DNA from: Symsagittifera roscoffensis
Lineage: Eukaryota; Xenacoelomorpha; Acoela; Convolutidae
Assembly: GCF_963678635.1 (NCBI RefSeq)
Contig: NC_087066.1
Coordinates: 53,338,312-53,402,311, forward strand
Direction: 5' to 3'
Length of the DNA: 64,000 bases
Shown: piece after piece, positions 20,001 through 30,625 of the stretch
Numbering within the stretch: the stretch's first letter is position 1
How the letters are laid out: each line of letters opens with the position of its first letter
Made by a program: the position numbers and the translations under genes
Notes under the pieces: model-generated
Databases searched by the model: none
The model's input: only the letters and a program-made list of their open reading frames with translations
Told to the model about the DNA's origin: nothing

Positions 20001-23000
20001 GGCCAGAAAAGACAGGAGGGTCAGCGGAAGGATGAAGACTGCGAAGGTCCTTAAGCGACTCGTCACTTTTGGACACGAGGCCATCGGAACACAGGGCTTT
20101 AGCTGCTCTGCCGAACTGACCGAGGCCTGCTAGCTCTTTGGCTCTGCGGACATTAAAGTCAGGAGAAGGTTTGCTGTTTTTCTTCGTTCGCTCTTTAGGT
20201 CTTTTGGTAGCGTTAGACCAGAGGTCCGAAATATTGCCCTCCTTCCAGGACTTGATTCTTTGGCGAATGTCTCTGCAGTTATTAGCGGCGTGAGACTTGC
20301 CTCCGCGGCAAGGGGCTTTCAAGATACATTTAGGGAGCATGAGCAACCGAGTCCAGTTTTTCAGATTGTCCGGAGCGGTGGCGCAGTTGTCAAGGGCGTG
20401 ACCAACAACCTCAGACCACTCGTTACGAAGAGAAATCGGAACGAACCGGACAGTGTCAACTCTGGAAGACATGACGTCAGAAAGATCCGGCACAGCGCTT
20501 TCGGCGAGCTCAGCCGAGATCGTCATACTTGACATCCCTTGAGAGAGGCCAGAGCTAACAGGAGCATCCCGAGAAGGAGAACTCGTTAAAGCGACAGAGA
20601 TAGGACTGGAGACAGGAGAAGCGAGAAGGCAAATAGGACCGCGAGAATTCCGGCCTATCGGAACATAACCATCAGGGAGCCGGAAAATTTGATCAAGGTT
20701 GACCCAGGAGTCAGAGCTTTTATTCCAACCACGAAAGTGATCAAAGAAGCGATCGTTGTCAACTTTGAGGATAGAAGCATCATAGATACCGGAGGTTAGG
20801 TCCGAGATGGCAACAGACGACCCGACTAAGATCTCCGCGGTGTTAACAAATCTGGACAACTGAGTAGGGTCGACAGACGGACCAGGATTACTTTCAATAT
20901 CACCAGCGCATAAAAGAAGGAGCATAGAAATGTTATAAAACGACAACTTTGAGTTGAGTTTAAACTTGCGTGACCGCAGTTCTTGTCGTGATTGTGGATC
21001 AGGTTTCTCGCGAGCCAGCAGCAGCATGTGTGTAGATCCAACAGGGCTGTGACCGTTCTGCACACGGTTGAAAGCTAAAACCAGAAACACTGTCGAGAAG
21101 AAAGAGGCAAACAATTGCATGCCTAACGTAGGAGGGGTCTCACCCAGACGTAGAGATAACGAAGGCAGAAGGGGAGAGTCAGAGTCAAGATCGGGCTACG
21201 GGTTCCACACCAGGAGACCAGAAGTCCAGTGCGGGGTCCAGATCGTGGATGGCACGCTACCTGAAGACCAGTGGTCCACTTCGGGCAGGTCAGGAAGTGT
21301 GCAACGTCCAGCCAGGTGATCACCAGCACATACCCATCTGAAACTATTTAATAAGTTTATCACAACAATTAGGCTAAATGGACACAATTTTTCTGTCTTT
21401 ACTTTATTACGCTTGCGATAAGCAAGCGTTATCAAATCGAAAAGAAGACTTTTGTTTTTCGAGTTAACTACTAGTTTAACAAAATCAGTTGATTCAATTG
21501 CTGCAATGCTGCTCAATTTCATGAAATTTCAATAAAAACTAATTTATCCAGTAGTGAATAGGTCGAGTACGTTTTTTTTATGAAGCGGTTTCGACTTAGT
21601 TGTATGGCTTAGTCAATTGATTTTGCGTAGTTTTGTGAGCCGAAAAGTTACTGTTGGACCAAATCAAGCAGTATGAAAATGTATGGGAATGGTTTTTTTT
21701 TTTATTTGTTTTTAGACGCTTTCGAATTTTTTTTCTTTGCAAGTTCGGTAGAAACCTACAGTTTCGTTTTTCACAAAAAAGGCTATCAATGAATAAACTC
21801 CTGCTTATCTGTGTGCCTGCATAATCTTGTAATATCTTTTTACTTTACTCTCTATAGCCTTCGAAAAAGTCTGGGGGGAATATTGGGGTGAATATTTGAC
21901 GCAAATTTTTGATTTTTTTTCTTGTTTTTTTTTAAAACTACTTTTCCAATTATGAGATTTTAGACTAAATGGATATAATTTTTGTGGATGATTCTTCTGC
22001 ATACGAGGCTGCGCCCATTTTTTCATATGAACAGTTATTTCGCTCGGAAAAGTCTTTGGCTCTTTTGACAGTTTTTTTTGAATTTTTTGTCTTTTCTCTA
22101 AAAATGCTCTCACAAATCTAAAAAATTGGGTTCAATTGAATTAATGGGTTGTTTAAAGCTCCCCTGAATAATTAACTTTATTGAATTTACAAGTTTCAAT
22201 AGCACGATAAGATTTAATTGAATTTTCATTGAATTTAATTGAGTTCTTATTGCACGATAAGACTTTATTGATGTTTCAAGTTTTAATAGCACCATAAGAC
22301 TTGATTTAAAAGTCTTACGGTGCTAGGAATTTAAGGAATTTAAAAGTTCCAAAGGCACATAGTTTTTAAAAATATTTCAGAGAAGAAGTCGATGTTTGTA
22401 TCGATATCCTCTCAACTTGTGTCGAAGCGTTGGACGGAAACTCACTTTGTTTGGCATTCAAAGGGAGTCTCTCTTCCGGTCTGCTTTCCGAAAACGACGA
22501 CGTGACTTTATTATGCATTAAAACGGTTAGTTCAGAAAAGTTTATATCAATAAGTTGTTCTGCCAAAAAAATTAAGTCAAGTTTTCTGACTTGCTTATTT
22601 ATTTTTTCGAATTTAACTGTTGTCGGTTCTGCCTATTTCAAAACATTTCTACGCATTTGTATAGTTCTCTTTATTACACCTCGCACAATAAAAATTCTAA
22701 TTTGAAGAAAAGTTTTTTTTTGAAAATGGTCAGAACGTTATGTGCTACTTGCACAGCAACCGGCTATTCTTTTTATATTTCAGATTTGTCGTTTTTTTTT
22801 TCGTATTTGAGAACTGCGGCTATGCTTTATTTGACACTGTAACAACAACCCAGTAGTTAAAATCTCTAACTACCAAATTCGGATGCGGAAAACTAATAAA
22901 AAAACTCAAAACCGGTTTTTAATTAGGATGAGCTACTTCGTGCGCGTTCAAGCTCAAAAATAAGTCTATAGTTGGATTTAAGTTTAGATTTGCAACACTA

Positions 23001-26000
23001 GCAATGTTTAGATTAGCAACATCCTTTCTCGTGGAACGCGCGAGTCCTTCACTTTGTTCGCGGAAAAGGAAATACTTTCTGCAATTGTCGGATGCATCGT
23101 CAGACCTCTTGAAGTGGCCAACAAAAGTGCAAAAGTTCTCATTGTGATGCTGACAAACCATGAGATGATGACATCTGCCAACATGTGGAATTTTGTTGCA
23201 AATGAACTTTCGAAATTTTTGCAAGACGATGTAATAAAAATCAGAATTCAAGAAGTAAGTAAGCTTACGCGGTTGTTATGGTTTGTCTTTCACTTTTAAT
23301 GAAATTAGTAATGAAAAGTTAATGAACGATCGTTTTCAGACTACCCAGCGTAATAAAAACAACTGATTCAACCTGTTTTCTCTAATGGGTTAGTTTTACG
23401 AAAAAAGTGACAATCATGAAATTCAAAGAGCTTTAACGTGATAGGTATATTTTTCTGAAAATCGAAGTTTGAATAATATTCGAAAAAGGTACTCGTTTTT
23501 TTTTGGTTTAGTATGAAGTACTGTGCGTTCAAACTCGTCTCGAAGATGAATATATATATAGCTGGATTTGAGTTTAGATTTGCACTACTATCATTTCATT
23601 ACAAATCACTAGGAATTAAAAACACCTGAATTCATTGACACGTTTCCAATTGTCTGTTGGATATATTTTTGTAACTCATTTAGTGCTACTGTGTTTGTAT
23701 GGTATAAAGGTCAAGAAAAACGTGATCGATTTCTATTTTTACATTAGCGAATGTGTTAGTATGACTTCAACCTAACTTTTTTCCAACCTAACTCGAAATA
23801 AATAGTGCTTATTTGGTGGCAATTTTGCTATAATCACGATCTGTAGCATTGGAAATTTCATAGCATCTGTTCTCTGTTTTATTTGTGGCTAGTATTTGCC
23901 GATCGCTAAGCGTTGGTGGCTGAGAGGGAAAAACGTGAGACTCCAGGTCGCAGGTTCGAATCTGACATGAAGTAAAAATGGCTCTTTTCCACGCCCCTCA
24001 CATTTCAATTTTGAAAAGCTAGTTTAATGATGTCATAATGTAATGATATTTTGCTTAGTGAACAAACCAATTATTGTGAATATATTTGTTCTTCATGCAT
24101 TACATCGTAAAATCACTCGTTTAGCCATAGTCACACGTAAAGTAACTAAGAAAAATGAAAATTTGAAATGTGGGGGGAGTGGAAAAGAGCCGCAAAAAAT
24201 TAAGTTATTTGAGGCCTATTTTTTTCTGATTTATACTTTGTAGAGCTGCTTTTCCCGTCGTTTTCTTGCTAGTATTTGCGAAGCACATCTTCGCTTCTGT
24301 CTAAAGTGGATTTGAGTTTGCGGCTCTTTCCACCACCCCTCCCACCTTTCAAATCTTCCATTTACTTAATTGTGTCACATGTTAATTCAGCTAAATGCGT
24401 GATGTTACATTCTAGAGTAGCGAAAACAAATCTGTCTAAGTTACTGAGTTTGTTCGTTATGCCAAATTTCATTGCAATATGACAACGCTAAAAACGGTTT
24501 TTCAAAATTGGTTTTCAAATGTGGGGGATAGTAAAGAGCTGAGTTTTTAGATTTCCCAGCGAAAGGAAAACTTTCTTCATTGATTCAGGTTCTCAATTTG
24601 AGTTGATTTTTATCAAAAAAGTGTCAATCTTAAATCGTTATTTAAAGAGCTGAAAATTTTTCAAACAGAAGTTGCTTTGTTTTCTTTCTTAGCGTTTATT
24701 GACTATTTTACAACTGTCTGTTTGCTTTTTTTAGAATAAAGTCTAAATCTGTTTACGCTCAAATTTGTTTTTTCGCTGTTTGACATTGATTTAGTTTCAG
24801 TTCTCTTTCTTTGTTAACGGGACAAACTGTTCTATCGAACTGCAGACTAAAGTGCAAGAAAAATGTAATCGACTTCGGGTTTCAAAAATGGATGTCAATT
24901 TTCAGATTTCGAAGAATAAATTAAATAACTAATGATCCAGTTTTCTCAAATCAAGATGATGTTATCAAAAGTGTCAATCTTTATTTGTTCTTGAAATTAC
25001 AAATTCTTTCGGCCATATATCTTTCACTTTAAAATTTTTTTCTTTTTTGGCCATTATGTACAATTCTTTTTTTTTCTGTTGGCTATATGGCTATAATGCT
25101 TTTGAATGAGGTTTGAAATTGCGGAGCACTCAATAGTTTTTTATAAGCGCAGGATGGATTCAATCACTGAATTAATGCTTGAAAATATATTCTAAAAGAG
25201 TGCCAAGTTGATCCATTGAGATATGCAATTACTGAACAAGAGTTGAACGAAGAAAAAAGAAGAAATCAAATCAAAAGTTAGCTATAAATGGAAATTAACT
25301 CAACAGAGGGACGATTACACCTAAAATTAGAAAAAATGTTTAATTTTGTTGTAAATTTTTTCCCACCTGGGTCAATTTCATGAAAAGGGCTTCTCGGTTT
25401 CAATTGAATAGTTTTAATCATAAATTTTGGGACAAATACATTCTAGGAAATAGGGTTTTATTGGGCATGCATGCTTTGAGACATTGTTTTGCTGATTATG
25501 TAGAGTTTGTTTCTGTTGGTTTCTAGGTTATGGTTAGAAAGGACTACCCGAGAACACAAAAAATAATTTTTTTAATATAGAGAAGGGTTTAAAGGTGCGA
25601 ATAGAGAGGCTTACGTTTATTAAATGTTCACCGGTAGAACGGTCCATTGCATTGGAGCTAAAAAGTTAACTAATTTTTTTTTGTTTTCCGCTTAATGACA
25701 CCTGAAAATGGGCCGTGCTGGCTTAATCGTGTTCTCCCAAACTATTCCAATTTGTATTTGTCATTTTTTAAATTGACTAACTAGATATCGTTTGGAAACA
25801 ATTTATTTTTGTTATTTTTCGCTAAAGCGATTTGTCTTTTGAAATCGATTTAAATAAAGCTAATGTTATCAGCGGATCTCAGTTTTTCTCTCTCGTCGAG
25901 ACAATATCTTCGAGTTTGTCGTTGTTGTTTATGAACTTTATCATATTTGACTATTTTCTTTCCTCGACAAGCGAAGTGAATTTAAAAAAAAAACTATTTT

Positions 26001-28288
26001 TATTCGTATCGTTTCAGTTATTAGTGGAGTGCTGTTGTCAGAGTGAGGCCTCCTTTAGAGCCATATCCTCTTGGGAAATGTTCGATGAGATCATAGCCGA
26101 CTCAGTCTCAGATGACATTCTAGTCCAGCTGAACACATTCATGGTACACACATCGACATCGTATCTTACTATTTACCTCCCATGTACTTAGTAAAAAAAT
26201 CACCGTATAAAACACTGAATCAATAGTAAATCATTCGCGTATTTCGTTCCTAGTAATGAATGTCCTCTCCCCCTTCTGCGATAGGGGGGGGGGGGTTGGT
26301 AGTTAAAGAGATCCCAGAATCTTCTATTTTGATATTGACTTAGACTTGCAACTTATCACCTAGTTTCACAAAATTTTTGTAATAAGTTGAGAATGATTAA
26401 TTGATTTGCATCTTTTGGCATGAGAAATTTTGCCCTCAGCATCTTTTGGCATGAGAAATTTTGCCCTCACAAAAAAAACGCAGCAATGATAGGGCTCAAT
26501 ACAGTAATTACTTTCCACTTAAAATGTATCAGCTGTTTTCATTAAATGAATTGATTTCTTACTATTATTAATTGACTTGCTGTTGAAGTATTTGCTGTTT
26601 TCGTTAAACTATTTTACGGGGTTTCTGACATAAATATGATTGGTAATAAAATCAGTCTTTTTTATTCGCATATAGGTGCTTTCTAGTTTGGCTTCGTGTG
26701 AGCATGGCTTCGAGTATTTGCAACAGAAGAATATTTTCAAGAAGTTCTCAGAGTTGCTTGTTAACGTAGACAGTCATCCCTTCTCAAATCTTCTCCTCCC
26801 GGGACTCCTGAAATTTTTCGGCGGTGTTTGCCAGCATAAACCAGACCAGGTGCTTTCTCAACATCCGGAGTTTCTGACTAAGTTGTTCACCCAAATGACC
26901 TTGGGAGATACTTTGTCTTTGGAAACGGTGGCTTTTATTGCACGAGGAGCAAATGGCAAACGAATCCTCAACTCTGAAAAAGGTAAATTATTGTACTCGT
27001 ATAGCAGTTTTTTGGTGAAATATCTAAGCGATATTTTCAATTTCATGTTAAATTTAAGTTCAGTTATTTCGGAAGTTATTTAAGCCGAAATTCGAAAATA
27101 AGTCAGTTGTGATTAGGTTATCGACTTCAACTAATGTACTTGTGAAATTTCCGTGAGTTGCGGATGGATCAAAGCTTTCGAAATCGATCGCCATGAGAAT
27201 ACATTGATAATAGTGGTAGGTAAATAAGACGACATGACATTAAGACGACAAATGACTGTTAAAATATGTAAATTGGACTGTTCCGAACTAAAGCGAATTA
27301 AAGTCAATCGGAAAATTGGTGTGAAGCGTCGTCTTAATGTCCCACCAAAAGCTGTCGTCTTAAATAGCTGTTGTCTCATTTGCGGGACACCATTGATTGG
27401 GTCATGTTTTAGAGAAATTCATCTCAATATGCTTGCATCTAGCTGGTAGTTTATGTCACTCGACCGATACAAACCAGAGAGTGAATGGACTATTAGTGGC
27501 CGCTGATCTGTTCCACGTAGAGCCAGACAGTAGCGACAACAACGAGATATCCTCCATCCTCAAGGAATGGTGGATGAACCTTGGTTTGACCTGGAACTAC
27601 CTGCTGGAACAACTCCATAAACCGTTCGAAGATGTCCAGATTGCGACTCACAATCTTCTGGCTAATTTGCTACCATATCATGACTGGGTGCTGCAAAGTT
27701 TCAATAATTCGGCCGGGTTCATAGAGTACCTTCTCGGAAGACAATCGGGTAAGAGTCATTTGTACTCTATACACAGCGAGCTGAGTTGATATTGCGCATA
27801 CGACCAAGTTTCGACGTTGTTTTCATGTTGGCTCGAGTCAAATTTTAGTTTTATTGAACCATTTTTAATCATTGACAAAGTTTCACTGGTTAGAGTTGAG
27901 TTTCATCTAAAATTGAGAATTACTTAATGGTGTCAGCTCTTAAATGATATTTTATGTGAAATAGTTTCCTTGTGTCACAAATATTATATCAGCAATAGAT
28001 GCAGCGGTTAATAACAATTTCAAATCCTCGAAACAGTTTAAAAATGTTTCTATTGTCTTAGTTTTTGGTGACTACTCGCGATTAAAAATCATAGATGGGT
28101 TTGATTTTTCAGCGATCGGACGTGGTGTGTGTTTGAGCAAGTATGAACTGGTATGTCGATTGTCGGATAGTTCGAAGGCCAGAGAAGTTCTGGGCGACCG
28201 AGTGTACGTGAAACTGCAGGCATACAGAGCCAATGGGCCCTACTATGCTGGCGTCCAGGACCCACAGGTGGCAGTGGAACGAGATTAA
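17070..28288 (+). CDS. PSMD5: PSMD5, 26S proteasome non-ATPase regulatory subunit 5 (7 exons)
   Basis: PSMD5 (S5b) is a cytosolic ARM/HEAT-repeat chaperone that assists assembly of the 19S regulatory particle base. Exons are 17070-17281, 22381-22525, 23012-23254, 26018-26143, 26676-26982, 27413-27748 and 28113-28288. All have GT-AG borders, phases match, and the total is 1545 nt, or 514 residues plus a TAA stop (human about 504). Recognisable segments in family order are VDVCIDILSTCVEALDGNSL, CIVRPLEVANKSAKVLI, VDSHPFSNLLLPGLLKFFGG, NSAGFIEYLLGRQSG, SKYELVCRLSDSSKAREVLG and LQAYRANGPYYAGVQDPQ near the C-terminus. The start is the ATG at 17070 (MIGAPIVSLL). Intron 1 (5.1 kb) harbours an antisense LINE and intron 3 a SINE. 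The gene appears intact. Confidence 0.93.
18923..19298. repeat. 188-bp tandem duplication across the RT catalytic motif
   Basis: 18923-19110 and 19111-19298 are nearly identical (both begin GATAGAAACGGGGATGGACG or its degraded junction and contain ACCATCATCAAGGTACC, the complement of the YLDD codons). 188 is not a multiple of three, so the duplication shifts the frame of the LINE polyprotein. It is the only gross lesion I see in that polyprotein. Confidence 0.93.
20878..20901 (-). other. 2A ribosome-skipping motif (DIESNPGP)
   Basis: Codons 20901-20878 on the - strand encode D-I-E-S-N-P-G-P, matching the D-[VI]-E-x-N-P-G-P consensus, preceded by LLLLCAG. In known 2A sequences the ribosome fails to form the final Gly-Pro bond, which would release an ~80-residue leader from the rest of the polyprotein. 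N-terminal 2A sequences are known from several APE-type LINEs; here it precedes an RLE-type polyprotein. Activity is inferred only. Confidence 0.85.
21331..22380. other. Rest of PSMD5 intron 1, AT-rich, with a small hairpin repeat
   Basis: AT-rich intron sequence. At 22195-22324 the phrase AATAGCACGATAAGA recurs three times about 45-50 bp apart (22198, 22247, 22286). The last copy faces an inverted one, so 22288-22301 (AGCACCATAAGACT) can pair with 22311-22324 (AGTCTTACGGTGCT) apart from one mismatch. No coding potential is visible; the lysine-rich - strand frame at 21805-22113 has no domain. Confidence 0.6.
23255..26017. other. PSMD5 intron 3, AT-rich
   Basis: Apart from the tRNA-like SINE head at 23909-23970 I see no genes. 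Phrases such as TGGAAAAGAGCCGCAAAAA and its complement near 24330 recur, suggesting old inverted repeat copies. Homopolymer T runs are common. Confidence 0.5.
23909..23970 (+). repeat. tRNA-derived SINE head in PSMD5 intron 3
   Basis: A perfect A box (TGGCTGAGAGG, 23917-23927) and B box (GTTCGAATC, 23954-23962) are spaced as in a leucine- or serine-type tRNA with a long variable arm. The acceptor arm does not close, and AT-rich sequence follows directly. It is therefore best read as the head of a SINE or a tRNA pseudogene, not a working tRNA gene. Confidence 0.65.
26410..26471. repeat. 31-bp perfect tandem duplication
   Basis: GCATCTTTTGGCATGAGAAA plus TTTTGCCCTCA occurs twice in direct succession in PSMD5 intron 4. 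A poly-G run of 12 lies nearby at 26284-26295. It is a simple local slippage product. Confidence 0.9.
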
Positions 28289-29381
28289 AAACTGACATTA
28301 AAACTTTCAAACTCAGCGAAAACGCATCATGTCCATCATAAAAATTAAATTTGTAGAAATTCATTTTCGATGAAGTATATGGATAATGTTACAAATATAA
28401 AGGGCTCTTAAATCAGAAAACCCAGTTGAGCTAACATGAGTGATGACTTGCAACAGTTAATAGCGCTTAAGGTGATATGTTATGTCGTTACTCCGAACTA
28501 TGGCGTAGGGCGTTTTTTCCAGCGGATTTATATTACCGGAAATAAAGCTCGTAGGGGTCAAATGTAGTATCGTAGTAAAGACCCGTCAGCCGTGATTTGG
28601 ATTCAATAGTTATATCTCAGTGTCAAGAAAATCTCTATCTTAGAATTTTATCAATTTTCAGACTATAATTTTAGCTTTTCCATCTAATTTGGTATTATTC
28701 TTGGATTAAATCGTTTCTTGGATTAAAGTTTTATTTTTGGATTAAATCGATCTGATAGCTCATTAACCAATTCTATACGTTTTTCTTTTTACACTTGCGA
28801 AGCGAGTGTATTAGTACGGACCTTCTTTTCTCCATTTTAATTCGCAAATTTTGGTGCCCCTTTACAGTTTTTTCATAGCATGTGCTTTGACATTCGAATA
28901 GTAATAAATAAACACGGTTGATGCATTTTCAATTCATCAAATGAACCGTAAGAAGTGATTTGTTTCAAACAACGTAACAATAATGAAAACTCGATTTCAG
29001 AAATTTTCTAACACAATTCGCAATTTTAGCTAGTGTTTATGTAATTGAGGAGCACATTTCGGCGATGGGAGGTCGTTAAACTCGTTATCTCCAAATCTGT
29101 GGTTCGGTTTCAGCTGACGGCATGTTTTGTTTACAAAGTTTAATATTGCCGTTATATTTTGCTTTTTGGGACTGTTTACTGCAGTTTTTTTCGTTTTTGT
29201 TTGAGATGTGCAGCTGGGAGTCTACAGAAATTCGTGCATTAAGATTGTGTGAGTAGCAACCGGCTGTGCGTAATAAAATAACCTTCAATAGAGTGCTGGT
29301 GAGAAGGATATGTCAAAAAGCGTTTTTCTAATAAATAGTTTTTCTTGATGTTACTGTTGTGCTAGAAATCTTACAGCGATC
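28289..29381. other. 3' flank of PSMD5, no gene seen
   Basis: After the TAA at 28286-28288 the sequence is AT-rich. A canonical AATAAA polyadenylation signal is not close to the stop; one occurs near 28908, about 620 bp downstream. A small palindrome, CACTTGCGAAGCGAGTG, lies near 28792. No other feature can be supported. Confidence 0.5.
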
Positions 29382-30625
29382 ACTAGCAAACCAATAACTC
29401 TAACTAGCTCATTCTCTTTATCCCCGCAACTGCAAAGTTTTATAAGCAATTTTGTTATCACATTAATTGATCGAAACAAAAATTGGCATATGGTCTAATT
29501 ATACCACGGCAAATATATTTTGCTTTCATACGTAACCTTATAGAACCCCTCGTTACACCATAAAACTGATGCTTAAGTGAGGTTAGGGAAAAGGAAAAAG
29601 GTCTCTATTTTTGCTGTAAGGAAGGCTTCAACTGAGCTGTTGTTTATTTTTGATTTTTGTTAAATAAGCAGCAAAGTTTTTAGTATAAGACAGTAGCGGA
29701 TGTAGGGGGGGGGGTCGGAGCCCTACCTCAGGGATTCGACCCCCTGCCGACCCAAAGGGTTTCCCCTTTGTACTATTTTGAGATATCCATATTTGCTGAC
29801 GGACCCTAAAATTTTTCTAAAGGCTCCTTTGACGCCAATCGATACTAATTTTGAGAGGGGAGCGCGCGCCGAAAGAACGCAATTTTTTGGTCGAAACTTT
29901 CAAAAAAGTGCCTAAAACACCTAAAAACGTCAAATTAGTGCATTTATAGTGGTTTCATTACGAGGCAAAACTGTGCACTGGATAGGAGCACAATTTTGTG
30001 TCTATGTTGCTGGATTCCAGAGACAAGTCTTTAAACATGTTAAAATTTTGTCGGAACGATCAAAGAGAAGGAAAGATAAAAGGGAGCGTCCTTGTTGCGG
30101 AATCCGCTCACAATGCACAAAATGCACAGTTTGGCCTCGTAATGTTGGGAGAGCTCAGAAAATCAATTTAGTCGACGTCGACGATCAAAAAAAAGGTCGA
30201 CAAAACTTTCAATTTTTTTTTGAATATCCGCCCCCTCGAGAAATTCCTAGATCCGCGCCTGGTATAAAATCATTGTTTTTTTCTCAATACTTGACTCTTT
30301 CGATTTCAAAACATCTAGCGTAGCCATTAAATGAAAATTTGTGCTAAAGAATTGACGTGAAATTTTTTGGCTTGTTTTTGTGAACTTTAGGTGTCCATCT
30401 GGTGACTTACCCGCTCAACGTTAGAGTTGTATCATATGATGCTATTTCTTTCTGAGGGTAGATAGAACTCGTATTCGAGCGGAATCTTCTGGTTTACATT
30501 TTCAGTATGGGAGGTTTACTTAGGATTTCATAAAATATATTTTATGAATAGACGGAAAACAAGACTGCTCGTATCAGGGCAAAGCCCTGAATGTTCCGAC
30601 TGGCTTTTGAGCTTTATGGAGCAGT
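29382..30625. repeat. 1.25-kb tandem duplication, unit 1
   Basis: 29382-30625 (1244 bp, beginning ACTAGCAAACCAATAACTC) is followed immediately by a second unit at 30626-31876 that looks identical except for a longer G run (about 17 against 10 G). The unit carries a MITE (29691-30261) and a GGGCAAAGCCC hairpin near its end. The 124-residue frame inside it (29949-30323) is repeat sequence, not a gene. Confidence 0.93.
29691..30261. mobile_element. hAT-type MITE with 8-bp target duplication, copy 1
   Basis: Begins CAGTAGCGGATGTAGG and ends CCTAGATCCGCGCCTG, degenerate inverted copies of the family terminus CAGGGGCGGATCTAGG. It is flanked by GTATAAGA (29683-29690) and GTATAAAA (30262-30269), an 8-bp duplication with one mismatch, as made by hAT transposases. 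The interior includes the family signature CCCAAAGGGTTTCCCC and GGGAGCGCGCGCC. Compared with the 38-kb copy it has about 170 extra bp in the middle. No transposase is encoded. Confidence 0.8.

Larger units (their letters stand above)
17612..21120 (-). pseudogene. Non-LTR retrotransposon polyprotein: 2A peptide, chromo-barrel-like domain, RT, zinc knuckle, restriction-like endonuclease
   Basis: Starts at a true ATG (21120). Residues 1-81 are a hydrophobic leader ending in a 2A motif, GDIESNPGP. About residues 100-145 (GIYDASILKVDN, then FFDHFRGWNKSSDSWVNLD) resemble a chromo-barrel domain of the MRG15 type. The RT has motif A LTVDFENAFNTLDR, motif B KGVQQGDPLGPLIFA and motif C WYLDDG. The C-terminus has a knuckle, CPACPSGILDVLGDHAVAC, followed by KPGDIFVP and PAAFDVTVTSP, the PD/D pattern of restriction-like endonucleases. 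A 188-bp tandem duplication at 18923-19298 shifts the frame just after motif C, so the protein is split between frames 21120-18739 and 19150-17612. Otherwise it is open over about 1100 residues. Confidence 0.82.
17345..21330 (-). mobile_element. RLE-type non-LTR retrotransposon nested in PSMD5 intron 1, antisense
   Basis: A GC-rich element of about 4 kb lies opposite to PSMD5 inside its first intron. It carries a single large polyprotein (21120-17612, described separately), a ~210-bp 5' region and a ~260-bp AT-rich 3' region. Composition changes sharply at both ends. I could not define a target-site duplication or a poly(A) tail with certainty. It lies in an intron in antisense orientation, so PSMD5 splicing need not be affected. 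Confidence 0.75.

Noticed and set aside
17616-20532. Several 60-160-codon + strand frames over the LINE
   Set aside because: They are shadows of the - strand LINE polyprotein, an effect of its high GC content.
23909-23970. Functional tRNA gene
   Set aside because: Internal promoter boxes are present but the acceptor stem does not close and there is no proper 3' end or terminator, so SINE head is the safer call. The same applies at 38105, 42680 and 47145.
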